Shown here: positions 8,424 through 17,003 of the stretch, in pieces
Layout of the letters: every line of letters starts with the position of its first letter
Position numbering within the stretch: position 1 is the stretch's first letter
Source of the DNA: a virus
IMG/VR virus record: IMGVR_UViG_3300042888_002965
Location: 1 to 54,814 of that record
Direction: 5' to 3' (one strand)
Length of the DNA: 54,814 nucleotides
Program-made: the position numbers and the translations under genes
The notes under the pieces: generated by a model
Database searches by the model: none
What the model saw: the letters and a program-made list of their open reading frames with translations, nothing else
Told to the model about the DNA's origin: nothing

Positions 8424-8747
8424 TTACCATGGTCTAATATACCAGTCACCTATTTGTACATAATCTGATGGATTTTTCTCAACGTATTCATCCTTTCCTT
8501 TGGTAATTGAAAAGAAATTAACTACGTAAGCAGCTGGGTTATTACCAGTAGTGTATGTTTCAAAAAATGCGTATCTACCTTTTAAGTATGCCTTTAAAGC
8601 TTCCCAATCATTTCCACTTTCTTCACTTATCTCTTCCAATTTCAGTACTAGCTTTCTAAATGATGGGCTGTCTTTTGTTATCTCTTCTTTTAATACTTTT
8701 TTTAAAAAATTTGCACGCCATTGGTGCATGTCAAAATTATTTTCCAT
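8424..8747 (-). CDS. Hypothetical protein between protease and scaffold
   Basis: 107 residues. An N-terminal helix (MHQWRANFLKKVLKEEI) is followed by a helical middle and a C-terminal part rich in aromatics (YAFFETYTTGN, NFFSITKG, ending DYVQIGDWYIRPW). No known motif is seen. The ATG overlaps the protease stop as TAATG and the gene ends 14 nt before a terminator, so it is the last gene of the portal-protease unit. A small head or core protein is a reasonable guess from position only. Confidence 0.6.
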   Translation of the reverse strand: MENNFDMHQWRANFLKKVLKEEITKDSPSFRKLVLKLEEISEESGNDWEALKAYLKGRYAFFETYTTGNNPAAYVVNFFSITKGKDEYVEKNPSDYVQIGDWYIRPW

Positions 8748-9325
8748 TATGCTCTTAATATATTGTTAATAATAGAATCTAATCTATCATATTTTCCTAC
8801 TGCTTGTTTTCCTTCGTTTAAAGAAATTGGATTCATAAAAGCTCCTTGTGTAGAAGGATTAGAAACAAAATCCCAACATACTAATTCAAAGTCTGGTTGA
8901 ACCATTAAAGTTCCTTCGTTTGTTTGAGTTACTGATCCTGTTCCTCTAGAAGAGATTCCCATTGTATGTCCTCCTTTTAATATCTCTTTTACAATATTTC
9001 CTGAAGGTGTATTTAGTAATTCTACTTTACCCATCAAGTCATCTCCCTCCCACCATAGTTCTTTTACTACGTGTGAAGCATTTTTAAGAGATACAATTGC
9101 TGATTCTGGATGATCTAATTCTCCGTATGCATTTCCTATCTTAACAAAATTCTCTACATAATTTCGAACTTCTTCTTCAAGAATTTCTCTTTTATAGATT
9201 CTTCCGTTTTGATTCTTTGCTCCTGCTCTTTGCATGATACCCACCACTTCGTATACTCCGGGTCTAGCCTTTGATTCGGTAAGCAATCCTTTAAAAGGAG
9301 TTACATTTACTAATAAATTGTTCAT
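8747..9325 (-). CDS. gp21: Prohead core protease (gp21-like)
   Basis: 192 residues, close to T4 gp21 (212). Serine protease that matures the T4 prohead by cleaving scaffold, capsid N-termini and internal proteins at (L/I)xE sites. Visible elements: the strand GVYEVVGIMQRAGAKNQNGR, the catalytic His in AYGELDHPES (H72), and the nucleophile region TMGISSRGTGS (Ser125 or Ser126). Gene order 20, three unknowns, 21, unknown, 22, 23 supports the call. Confidence 0.9.
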   Translation of the reverse strand: MNNLLVNVTPFKGLLTESKARPGVYEVVGIMQRAGAKNQNGRIYKREILEEEVRNYVENFVKIGNAYGELDHPESAIVSLKNASHVVKELWWEGDDLMGKVELLNTPSGNIVKEILKGGHTMGISSRGTGSVTQTNEGTLMVQPDFELVCWDFVSNPSTQGAFMNPISLNEGKQAVGKYDRLDSIINNILRA

Positions 9326-9330
9326 CTTAC

Positions 9331-10269
9331 TTATTTTAATAATTCAGATAACGATTTTTTTCCTTCTGATAATTCATCTTCTGAATCTCCTCCTCTATTA
9401 TTCCAAATATGTTGAAGTTCTTCGATGTCTTTTCTTAGGTTTGTTTCTGGATATTCTTGTTTTACTTTTATTAAAAAGTCTTTTAGTGAATCTGATTCTT
9501 GAGCTGTAATATAAAGGTCTCCCATTTTAGATTCATCTAAGTCTTCTTCATCGCTAGCTTCTTCATATCCTCTTGGATGTGGAATATCGTCTGCTTCTTC
9601 GTCTCCTTGTAATTCAAACTCTTCTTCTTCGTTATAGTTCTCTGGATCTGAGTAGAATTCGTATTCGTTTTCTCCTGGTTGTCCGTAGTTGGCAGATCTT
9701 TCAGCTCTTTCTTCATCTCCAAACATATCACCCATTGATTCAGATAATACTTTTTTGATTAGTCTTTTAAATCCTTCTTTTAACTCTGCTTTTTTCATAC
9801 CGTTGAAAGTGTCAACTGTATTTTTTGCTGTTACAGGAATCATTTTATCATGTAAGTCCACTTTTGGATTAACACCTGCTACTTGATTTGTATAGAAAAT
9901 TGAATCTTTTGCTAAGTTTTTAGCTACTTTTGCTAATGCTTTTGCATATTCTTCTGCTGTTGGTGTTCCTTGAACCCCTAATACTTCCAATTCAACTCTT
10001 ATTCCTCTTAGGATTTGTTCGTATGGATATTTGTCCATATCGTTGGTCGGTTTGTATCTGTAGTCTGTTAGGTTATTCTTAGTAAGTCTAGCTTCCTCAA
10101 TTTTAACTTCTTGAATCATTCCTCTGTTCTTAAGAATTTGAACAGCATCCTCGTATCCGTTAAAACGAGTTACTAGGTTTGGAAGTTCCATTCTAGCATC
10201 AGCTAAGAAATGTTCTTTAGAAAATTTTCCTTCTTGAATTCCGTTATATTTTTCTTGTAATGTTCTCAT
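9331..10269 (-). CDS. Acidic head-module protein of unknown function
   Basis: 312 residues. The N-terminal half begins MRTLQEKYNGIQEGKFSKEH and contains LPNLVTRFNGYEDAVQILKN. The second half is very acidic (about residues 195-250, many Glu and Asp), followed by a helical end. An IQE sequence at residues 11-13 would suit the prohead protease. The gene starts 1 nt from the 115-aa gene and ends 5 nt before the protease. A core or internal head component is likely from its place and acidity; no family is recognised. Confidence 0.6.
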   Translation of the reverse strand: MRTLQEKYNGIQEGKFSKEHFLADARMELPNLVTRFNGYEDAVQILKNRGMIQEVKIEEARLTKNNLTDYRYKPTNDMDKYPYEQILRGIRVELEVLGVQGTPTAEEYAKALAKVAKNLAKDSIFYTNQVAGVNPKVDLHDKMIPVTAKNTVDTFNGMKKAELKEGFKRLIKKVLSESMGDMFGDEERAERSANYGQPGENEYEFYSDPENYNEEEEFELQGDEEADDIPHPRGYEEASDEEDLDESKMGDLYITAQESDSLKDFLIKVKQEYPETNLRKDIEELQHIWNNRGGDSEDELSEGKKSLSELLK

Positions 10270-10270
10270 G

Positions 10271-10618
10271 TTATTTATTCTTTTTATCTGATGCGGTGTT
10301 GGTTTTCTTTACTAGCTTGTAACCCATTTCTTTTGTCTTCTTTACTGCATCACTGTTTTCCATTTCTGCTTCTGATACAAAGACATTAGGTGAACTTACC
10401 TGCATCTCATCTAAGTAATCAAACATTTTAGTATGTGAAGGATGTTTTGGTCTTGGTGCTGCTTTAAATCCTAGCTTTTGAGAAGCTTTAGTGGCTGCAT
10501 TAGCTCCAGCTCCTTTTTTAGAAAAAGCAAATGGTGTAGAATATCCTCCTACTCCTCCAGTTGTGCTCATTTCTTCTAAGACTTCCTGAACTGCTTTAAT
10601 TATTTCTGATCTTTTCAT
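10271..10618 (-). CDS. Small Lys-rich head-module protein
   Basis: 115 residues. It begins MKRSEIIKAVQEVLEEM, a short amphipathic helix of a type repeated at other starts in this genome, with an LEE sequence that fits a prohead-protease site. A Gly/Ser/Ala linker (GGVGGYSTPFAFSKKGAG) and a basic C-terminus follow. Its start overlaps the end of the 284-aa gene by 4 nt (ATGA-type). A packaged internal or core protein is possible. Function unknown. Confidence 0.55.
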   Translation of the reverse strand: MKRSEIIKAVQEVLEEMSTTGGVGGYSTPFAFSKKGAGANAATKASQKLGFKAAPRPKHPSHTKMFDYLDEMQVSSPNVFVSEAEMENSDAVKKTKEMGYKLVKKTNTASDKKNK

Positions 10619-11469
10619 AGACTTCTTAATTCATTTACTAATTCATAGTATTGCATTAATGAAACTAAATGATTGTCATCTACTTTTTGTGTGTTTTTTA
10701 TTGGAATAATTACTTTTTGAATCTCTTCTAATTTAATTTTAACTACTTTATCAGTAATATTCTTTTTTAAGTTAGAGATTTCTACCTGTAATTTAGTCAT
10801 CTCTTCATTGACTACATTTCTTAATCTAGCTGATGAATTAACTGATACTATAAATTCCTTTAAAATGTTTTTTTGTTCTGGAAGTAAATCTTTATACTGA
10901 TGATTGAATTTTTCTAGTAATATTTTATATGTTAAAAGTCTTAAGTCTTTATCATATTTAGAATATTCTTCAATCAAAGCATTTTTTACTTGTCCTTCTG
11001 CTGTTTTACTTTGAGTTAAGTGCTCAAGTATTGTAGTTTTATTATCAACAAATACATCTAAGTCTACTAGGCCTGCTGCATTTTGTGCTTCCATTAAACA
11101 GTAAAGAGCTGCTAGTGGTTTGTAAGCTTCTACTTTAATAGAAAAGAATTCTTCTAAATCATAATGACTTTTAAGTTCTTTTATAAGCTCGTATTTTTGC
11201 TTACTAAGTGAATTTGTATCTAACTTTCTAGATATCTCTACTATAGTACTAAGTATTGATTCTGCTTTTTTAGGACCTACGCCTTTATTCTTTAATACAA
11301 AATCGTATAATTTAAACTCTCTTACTAGTGTTGTGTTTCCTGTATAGAATTTTCTTAGTACCGTTAAAGCCGGGGAATCCCTTTTAGATAAGGTATCCGC
11401 TGCTATTTGCTTTACTAATAGTTCAAATATCAGGCCCGTGTTTTTATACTTACTGTGTTTAATACGCAT
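10615..11469 (-). CDS. Helical protein downstream of portal
   Basis: 284 residues, almost entirely predicted helix. The start MRIKHSKYKNTGLIFELLVK is followed by a series of helices and a final coiled-coil-like part (about 215-250). No catalytic motif, Cys cluster or membrane segment is visible. It begins 30 nt after the portal stop behind its own class B motif. From position it may be a core, portal-associated or head-vertex protein, but I do not recognise a T4 counterpart. Confidence 0.6.
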   Translation of the reverse strand: MRIKHSKYKNTGLIFELLVKQIAADTLSKRDSPALTVLRKFYTGNTTLVREFKLYDFVLKNKGVGPKKAESILSTIVEISRKLDTNSLSKQKYELIKELKSHYDLEEFFSIKVEAYKPLAALYCLMEAQNAAGLVDLDVFVDNKTTILEHLTQSKTAEGQVKNALIEEYSKYDKDLRLLTYKILLEKFNHQYKDLLPEQKNILKEFIVSVNSSARLRNVVNEEMTKLQVEISNLKKNITDKVVKIKLEEIQKVIIPIKNTQKVDDNHLVSLMQYYELVNELRSL

Positions 11470-11487
11470 CTTAGGTATGTCTTTGTT

Positions 11488-11494
11488 ATAAATA
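11488..11494 (-). promoter_or_regulatory. Class B promoter motif
   Basis: CACTATTTATAACAAAGAC on the minus strand, exactly 18 nt before the ATG of the 284-aa gene. Confidence 0.55.
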
Positions 11495-11498
11495 GTGT

Positions 11499-13355
11499 CT
11501 AGTTATCTAAATCCTTAATGTTAGCTTCATTTAGAAGATCTGATTCGATTTCTGCTTCTTCCTCAAAGATATTTTGTTTCTTAGTAGGGAAGAGGTTTTT
11601 ATTTCTTAGAAAAACTGACATGGTATTGTTTATACCTTCTCTTACGTTTTCATTATCACTTGGAAAACCGCCTTTCATTCCATGAACTCCTAGTCTGTCT
11701 CTTCCACCTACCGGATCTGCATTGGTACCTATGATTGACATCTTCTCTCTAGGTCTTCCTACTGGTGCAGTTTCGTCATATCCTGCTGGTAATTCACCTT
11801 GTTCTCTTCCGTAGATTGAAGCTAGGTCGTGGGGTGTTCCAAAAGATAGTCCTGTTGATACTGGATCGTTTCCTTCGTTTTCTATTTGAGATATTCTAAA
11901 GTCTCTTTTAGCATCCTCTCTAATAAGTTCTCTCATTTCGTTGTATTTATCTTCTGAGATGTCAAATAGCATATCGTAGATATAATCTGATGAGAATAGT
12001 TTTGTTGATTGCATTTGAGTTGCTAAGTCAACTTTTTCTTTCCAAAGTGCTACTTTTTCTTGTTCATAAATGATAGAAGGTGTAGTTAATTTGATTTCAA
12101 AGTTTACTAAAGACTCTTTATCGAATCCTTGAGAGTATAAATGCACTAAGCCAATTTTAGTTAATTCACTTTCTACAATTCTTTGAAGTCTTTCTACTGT
12201 TCTAGCAAAACGAATATCTTCTGCTGCAAGAGTTGCTTTACCTGTAAGGTCTTTTTCGTATCCAAAATATGCTTTTGGCACTTTAAGTGCTGCAAACATT
12301 TTATCTCTTAAGTACTCAATATCATTTGTACCATCATACTCTAATCCTTTGGTTGTCTCAATTTTTGTTGAAGTATCACCACCACGAACTGGAAGATAGA
12401 AATCCTCCATCATGTTTTGCATGTTGAATTTCAAGTTGTATTGACCTGTTTGTGGATCTACATAAGGAGTTTTCTTAATACTGCTAATAGTCTTTTGCAT
12501 AAACTGCTCAACTTCGTTTGGTGGAATAGATCCTACGTTGATGTAGAACATTCTCTTCTCAGGAGCTCTCATGATTCTATGAATCAACATTGCATCCTCC
12601 ATTAAAGTTAATTGTTTGTAGATTTTTCTAGCTGGTTCGATATAAGATCTACCATAAGGAAGGTAGTTTGTATCTGATATTAATCTAAAGTGAGCTACTT
12701 CGTAGTTGTCTAATGTAATGGTTTGTTTACTATTGTTTGGAATGTAATTTGGATCTGCTGAAGAAGCTAATCCGTCTGGATCAATTGAGAATGTTACTTT
12801 AGTTGGATCTTCTTTATCCATCCCTTCATGTCTAACCATATGGTAAACTGTATAAGGAAGTACATTGTAAACTCCAAATTTCTCTGAGATCTCTAGTTTT
12901 AAAAAGAAGTCCCCGTACTTGCACATATTCCTAACCCATGACCATAGGTTAAATTCGATGTTTAATACATCGTAATATAAGTTATAAAGGACTCTTTGTA
13001 TGTTTTCGTCTGTAGATTTAATAGAAAGAACTTCTCCTACTTGATTTTTAAGTGTAGACTCATCTGCTAGTACATCTAACGTAGAGGCTATAATTGCATC
13101 TGTATCCATTGCTTCATAATCTGAATAAAGCTGTACCCTAAGTGTTTGATAGTTAAGGTTTGGATTGAATATGTTTTTGTTATTGTATATATACAGTCGA
13201 GAGAATCTATCCAATAGTGAATTGGTCTGATATTTCCCTGTTGATTGAATGTGATTAACATCAGCAATCTTTAACTCATCCCCTCCTACGTTTCTAACTA
13301 ATATATCAGTTGAGAATAACCTCTGGAGTGAGGTAAATAAATTTCTTTCTGCCAT
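11499..13355 (-). CDS. gp20: Portal vertex protein (gp20-like)
   Basis: 618 residues (T4 gp20 is 524). It forms the dodecameric ring through which DNA is packaged. Typical gp20 segments are ALADESTLKNQVGEVLSIKS-like (about 93-112), YIEPARKIYKQLTLMEDAML (about 240-259), RAPEKRMFYINVGSIPPNEV (about 264), EDFYLPVRGGDTSTKIET (about 317) and LKVPKAYFGYE. The C-terminal 110 residues are an extension rich in Gly, Pro and charged residues. It follows the terminase gene after 30 nt, as terminase and portal commonly neighbour each other, behind a class B promoter. Confidence 0.94.
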   Translation of the reverse strand: MAERNLFTSLQRLFSTDILVRNVGGDELKIADVNHIQSTGKYQTNSLLDRFSRLYIYNNKNIFNPNLNYQTLRVQLYSDYEAMDTDAIIASTLDVLADESTLKNQVGEVLSIKSTDENIQRVLYNLYYDVLNIEFNLWSWVRNMCKYGDFFLKLEISEKFGVYNVLPYTVYHMVRHEGMDKEDPTKVTFSIDPDGLASSADPNYIPNNSKQTITLDNYEVAHFRLISDTNYLPYGRSYIEPARKIYKQLTLMEDAMLIHRIMRAPEKRMFYINVGSIPPNEVEQFMQKTISSIKKTPYVDPQTGQYNLKFNMQNMMEDFYLPVRGGDTSTKIETTKGLEYDGTNDIEYLRDKMFAALKVPKAYFGYEKDLTGKATLAAEDIRFARTVERLQRIVESELTKIGLVHLYSQGFDKESLVNFEIKLTTPSIIYEQEKVALWKEKVDLATQMQSTKLFSSDYIYDMLFDISEDKYNEMRELIREDAKRDFRISQIENEGNDPVSTGLSFGTPHDLASIYGREQGELPAGYDETAPVGRPREKMSIIGTNADPVGGRDRLGVHGMKGGFPSDNENVREGINNTMSVFLRNKNLFPTKKQNIFEEEAEIESDLLNEANIKDLDN

Positions 13356-13373
13356 TTCTGAAATGTTTTATTT

Positions 13374-13380
13374 ATAAATA
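13374..13380 (-). promoter_or_regulatory. Class B promoter motif, portal
   Basis: ACTATTTATAAATAAAAC on the minus strand, 18 nt before the ATG. This copy also contains the classical T4 late sequence TATAAATA. Confidence 0.6.
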
Positions 13381-13385
13381 GTAAC

Positions 13386-14960
13386 TTATCCTAATAGCCA
13401 GGTTAAGTCCTCTTGGCCACCAGGCGTTTCCATAAGGTAAGGATTATTCTGCATAGGAGCAACGTTATAAACACCTGTATTTCTTTGATTAAGACTTACA
13501 AAAGAGTTCATTGTAGCCCTTGAAAGATCCATTCCTTGTTGTCTCATACGAATGGCTGTATCTCTAACATATAAAGCTGTAGCAAAAGCCATAACTAAAT
13601 CGTCATTGTAACCTGATTGTGCCTGTGCCTTACCGTTTCTCCATATGAATACCCTCATCTCTCCTAACAATCGTTTAGATTGTAGTATTACTGATCTCTC
13701 CCTTACGTATTCAGTCATTTTAGCTATTACTAAAGGTCTTGTTTTAAGAGACATTGTAAATCCTGGTACTAGCTTATCTCTTTCGTATTTAGCCATATAA
13801 GATTCAACTGTTTCAGTATCTGATCTAGATGAATAGTATAGGTTTTTATATTCCCTGGATATTACTTGTTCGATTGTTGACCATCCAATATTGGCATTCT
13901 CTATTACTAGAAGTGCATCGCAGTACTCTGTTGCTATTCCTACCAATACGTTTCCGTATTCTTTTGGGGAAATCTTACCTTTGTATTCTGCTACTTGTGT
14001 ACAGCTTTCAATATCAAAGACGTGGAAGCCAGAGTAATCGGTAGAGTCCCCTCTAGCGACATCGGCAACAACCATGTAGGATTTACTATAGTCAGGTGAT
14101 TCCCATATCCATAGATTTCCATCTACTCCTCTTCTCTCCATTGGATCTTTTACATATGTCTCTTCGTAGAAAGCCATGTTTTCAACCTCTATTACCGAAT
14201 CTCCAGATGATAGGAAGTCACAATCACACTCTTGAGCGGCATGTTTCTCCCCCAATTGTCTTGATTGTTCATCTCTCCAGTCTTGTGCTCTTTCAGGATG
14301 CACATCCCATTTTAGTTTAACAGGTACAAATCCATTCTCTCCTGCTTCTGCTTTTTCCCATGTTTTATGAAACCAGTTTCCTACACCATTTGGAGTAGAA
14401 AGAGCCATACATTGACCCCCTGTTGCAAGTGTTTGTTGTGCTGCAGTAAATGTTTCTTCGATATTATCAATAAAAGCTGCCTCATCTATTAATAATAGAG
14501 ATACCGCTTCTGAACGGGCAGCATCTGCATTAGATGATTTAGCTGTTATTTTAGAACCGTTTTTAAGTCTTAATGATAATTTATTCTTCTCTGTAAAAGG
14601 TAATTGTAACCATTTTGGTAGATTCTCATACATGAAAATCGTCTTAGTTACAAGGTTTCTAGCTGTTGCTTGAGTAATTGCTAATGCTAATACGTTTTTA
14701 TCTTTATGGAAGATCATTAACCATAAAGCGTAGGCTGAGGCTAATGTAGAGATTCCTAACTGTCTTGATTTTAGAGTTATCAACATCTTTTCATCTCTGA
14801 ATAAATGTAATACTCCTTCTTGGAATGGATAAAGGTTAAATAAAATTCTACCTCGAGTTGGATGCTGTATGTAGCAATACTTCTTCATGAAGTAAGCCGG
14901 GTCTTTTGCACACTTTATATACTCTTGTGCAACTATTTGTTTGATATCTTGTTGTGACAT
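13386..14960 (-). CDS. gp17: Terminase large subunit (gp17-like)
   Basis: 524 residues (T4 gp17 is 610). Packaging motor and headful nuclease. The ATPase domain has the variant Walker A SRQLGIST (65-72), Walker B LLLIDEAAFID (about 155-165) and the coupling motif ALSTPNG (about 186-192). The nuclease domain has acidic residues in VVADVARGDSTDYSGFHVFD (D300, D305/D308) and in SGYNDDLVMAFA near residue 450. It ends 30 nt before the portal gene and carries its own class B promoter. Confidence 0.95.
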   Translation of the reverse strand: MSQQDIKQIVAQEYIKCAKDPAYFMKKYCYIQHPTRGRILFNLYPFQEGVLHLFRDEKMLITLKSRQLGISTLASAYALWLMIFHKDKNVLALAITQATARNLVTKTIFMYENLPKWLQLPFTEKNKLSLRLKNGSKITAKSSNADAARSEAVSLLLIDEAAFIDNIEETFTAAQQTLATGGQCMALSTPNGVGNWFHKTWEKAEAGENGFVPVKLKWDVHPERAQDWRDEQSRQLGEKHAAQECDCDFLSSGDSVIEVENMAFYEETYVKDPMERRGVDGNLWIWESPDYSKSYMVVADVARGDSTDYSGFHVFDIESCTQVAEYKGKISPKEYGNVLVGIATEYCDALLVIENANIGWSTIEQVISREYKNLYYSSRSDTETVESYMAKYERDKLVPGFTMSLKTRPLVIAKMTEYVRERSVILQSKRLLGEMRVFIWRNGKAQAQSGYNDDLVMAFATALYVRDTAIRMRQQGMDLSRATMNSFVSLNQRNTGVYNVAPMQNNPYLMETPGGQEDLTWLLG

Positions 14961-14978
14961 ATTATATACTTATATATT

Positions 14979-14985
14979 ATAAATA
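14979..14985 (-). promoter_or_regulatory. Class B promoter motif, terminase
   Basis: ACATATTTATAATATATAAG on the minus strand, 18 nt before the ATG. It directly follows the terminator at 14995-15019. Confidence 0.55.
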
Positions 14986-14994
14986 TGTGGATAT

Positions 14995-15019
14995 AAAAAA
15001 ACCCACCTTTTGAGTGGGC
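14995..15019 (-). terminator. Intrinsic terminator after the 288-aa gene
   Basis: Stem CCCAC/GTGGG with a 7-nt loop, followed on the minus strand by seven T. The sequence resembles the terminator at 8384-8410. Confidence 0.82.
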
Positions 15020-15040
15020 TTGTTTACTTATTCAATGATA

Positions 15041-15907
15041 CTATTTTCTGTTTTCTGCTAAGAATTTTCTTAAGTCAAATCCCTCTTGTAAAGCTACTAC
15101 TTCTTTATCTTTTTTAGGAGTTTCTTTTTTCTCTTTACCTGTGAATTTTTTGTCGAATTCTTTTCTTAGTTTTTCTTCTGCTTTTCTTAATGCTGCAATA
15201 TCTTTACGCATTTGTTTAACAGCTTTTTGATCGATGTGTTCAGCATGCTCTCCTTCTTCTAAAGATCCTACCTTAGCCTCTAGTGCTTCGTAAACTCTTT
15301 TCATCTCATCCATTTTGTATTTATGAGCTGCTTCGTTAGTTCCGTTCTCAATCTCTTTCATCAATTCTTCAATTGAATTGTATTTTGGAAGAGGTTTTGC
15401 TTCTTCAATGCTTTCTTCTCCTTCTGGAATGTTTAATTCTGGAGCGGGATTTGGAAGTTGGTTTGGATCGTCTTGACGTCCCATTGTATAGTCTACATTT
15501 TCTTCTCCTAAAGCATCTTGAACCATCTCTACTAGACGTCTTTCTTTATCAGTTAAAGTACTTTCGTTTACTCCTTCTTCAAATTGTCTTTCAATATCGT
15601 GTTGTGCTTGTTCGATGTCATTAGCTTGTTCGTCACCTAATCCAATTTGATTAGCAATTGCTCTCATCTCTCTACCTGGAGCTGATGGATCGTGACTAAA
15701 TTCTGAAGTGTCTACTTGTCCGTTGTGGAATGCATCTTGTACTGCATCTTCCATTTGTTGAAATTCAGGGGTACCTGGTGTAAAGTCGTCTGCTATTGCA
15801 TCCATTACTTCATCAAATCCGTAATCACTTCCTTCTTTAAGAATTTGTGTATTCTTTGTAAGTTTATTCTCTGTTAAGAATGTTCTTAAATTAAAATTAT
15901 CTGCCAT
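15041..15907 (-). CDS. Acidic helical protein with FDL-type terminal peptides
   Basis: 288 residues, highly charged. The N-terminus MADNFNLRTFLTENKLTKN and the C-terminus EGFDLRKFLAENRK carry the same short peptide, F(N/D)LR.FL.EN, which also begins the 194-aa protein at 26.7 kb. The FLTE and FLAE sequences fit the (L/I)xE rule of T4-type prohead proteases. The middle (about 165-270) is Lys/Glu-rich coiled coil. It sits alone between a class B promoter and a terminator, just before terminase. A core or internal head protein is my inference; no family is recognised. Confidence 0.6.
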   Translation of the reverse strand: MADNFNLRTFLTENKLTKNTQILKEGSDYGFDEVMDAIADDFTPGTPEFQQMEDAVQDAFHNGQVDTSEFSHDPSAPGREMRAIANQIGLGDEQANDIEQAQHDIERQFEEGVNESTLTDKERRLVEMVQDALGEENVDYTMGRQDDPNQLPNPAPELNIPEGEESIEEAKPLPKYNSIEELMKEIENGTNEAAHKYKMDEMKRVYEALEAKVGSLEEGEHAEHIDQKAVKQMRKDIAALRKAEEKLRKEFDKKFTGKEKKETPKKDKEVVALQEGFDLRKFLAENRK

Positions 15908-15925
15908 TGTGTTTTATTTTTGTTT

Positions 15926-15932
15926 ATAAATA
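15926..15932 (-). promoter_or_regulatory. Class B promoter motif
   Basis: ACTATTTATAAACAAAAAT on the minus strand, 18 nt before the ATG of the 288-aa gene. Confidence 0.55.
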
Positions 15933-15941
15933 GTTTGTTAT

Positions 15942-16991
15942 TTAGTTAAAAGATATTAATTGCGGTACTGTAGCGGTAGTAAGACCTACTTCCGGGGTGC
16001 CTGCAAGGTCTACTAATGCTTTTGCTGGTGTTATTAGTTTGAAATCTCCGGTAATGGGGTTAAAAAGTAGAAATTCATCTATTTTTTTTATAGAGACGTA
16101 ACTCTCTATGGCTGCTTTTTGTAAAAGAATATTAAGTGATTGTATATTACTTTTATCTACAACTTGAGAGGATCCTGGATATATCTTCTGTATGTACTTA
16201 TTAATATTAGAAAGTGGTTTATCTTTTTCCTCTTCTGAGAAGGAAAGGTAATCGTTTTTCATAGCTTGGCTAAAACCTTTTGCTACATTCGTATTAAGGG
16301 GTTCGTAATTTTCAAACGCTCTTGCAACTCCAAACCTTCCTCCACCCGATTGTTTGCCCTCTTTCCCGACTCCAATGGCTTTCAGTTCTACGGTTTTACC
16401 ATTTCTAGTAAAATCTCCTGCATCACTGATTCTAAGTTTAATATCTGAGAATATTAATGGGAATAGTATCTCTCCTTTTCCCATAGCTGTAGTTCCTTTA
16501 GCACCTGTTAGGTTACCTATTGCTTGCAGTTTTTGAGTAGGGAGTTCAGGTACTTGTGTATAGATATTACCCTCTTTTGGTATCTTAGATTGCTCTAAGT
16601 ATTTTACTAAACTTCCTATATCGCTCTTTTCTCCTTTTTGTAAAATTGTTATTATTTCATTAAATAAATTTCTATTATCAAAAGTGTTTTTCCCAATACC
16701 TGCATCCTCTAATTTTTGCTTAAGTGCATCAATAGAAGGGTTTGAAGTTAATGTTCTATAGATTCTTGTTAGAAGCTTACTATTTCCTTTTTCAGCCTGT
16801 AGTAGTGTTGCTATTTGTGATAACAAAGCTTGATTATCAACCTCCTCCTTAGGCTTTTCTTCCTCTAATACTACCCCGTATTCAGAATAAATCTCTTTTA
16901 ATATTTTCATATCATCAGGATTATTCATATCTGGGTATCCTTTCTTACATCGGAATGCCCATTCGTTAACTACTTTATCTATTACGCTCAT
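15942..16991 (-). CDS. Putative PD-(D/E)XK-fold nuclease
   Basis: 349 residues. The middle holds GKGEILFPLIF (E174), then AGDFTRNGKTVELKA with D193, E202 and K204: the E...D-x8-E-x-K layout of PD-(D/E)XK nucleases. A Gly-rich GGGRFG follows. The N-terminal 35 residues (NEWAFRCKKGYPDMNNPDD) resemble a small module seen at the start of other phage proteins. The gene lies between the 818-aa structural-type protein and the 288-aa protein, behind no promoter of its own. DNA processing during packaging is one possibility. The fold call is by motif only. Confidence 0.5.
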   Translation of the reverse strand: MSVIDKVVNEWAFRCKKGYPDMNNPDDMKILKEIYSEYGVVLEEEKPKEEVDNQALLSQIATLLQAEKGNSKLLTRIYRTLTSNPSIDALKQKLEDAGIGKNTFDNRNLFNEIITILQKGEKSDIGSLVKYLEQSKIPKEGNIYTQVPELPTQKLQAIGNLTGAKGTTAMGKGEILFPLIFSDIKLRISDAGDFTRNGKTVELKAIGVGKEGKQSGGGRFGVARAFENYEPLNTNVAKGFSQAMKNDYLSFSEEEKDKPLSNINKYIQKIYPGSSQVVDKSNIQSLNILLQKAAIESYVSIKKIDEFLLFNPITGDFKLITPAKALVDLAGTPEVGLTTATVPQLISFN

Positions 16992-17003
16992 AACTTATTT
17001 TTA

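Noticed and set aside
9537-9731. 64-codon minus frame inside the acidic head protein
   Set aside because: Out-of-frame reading of Glu-rich codons, giving a Lys/Thr-rich artefact.
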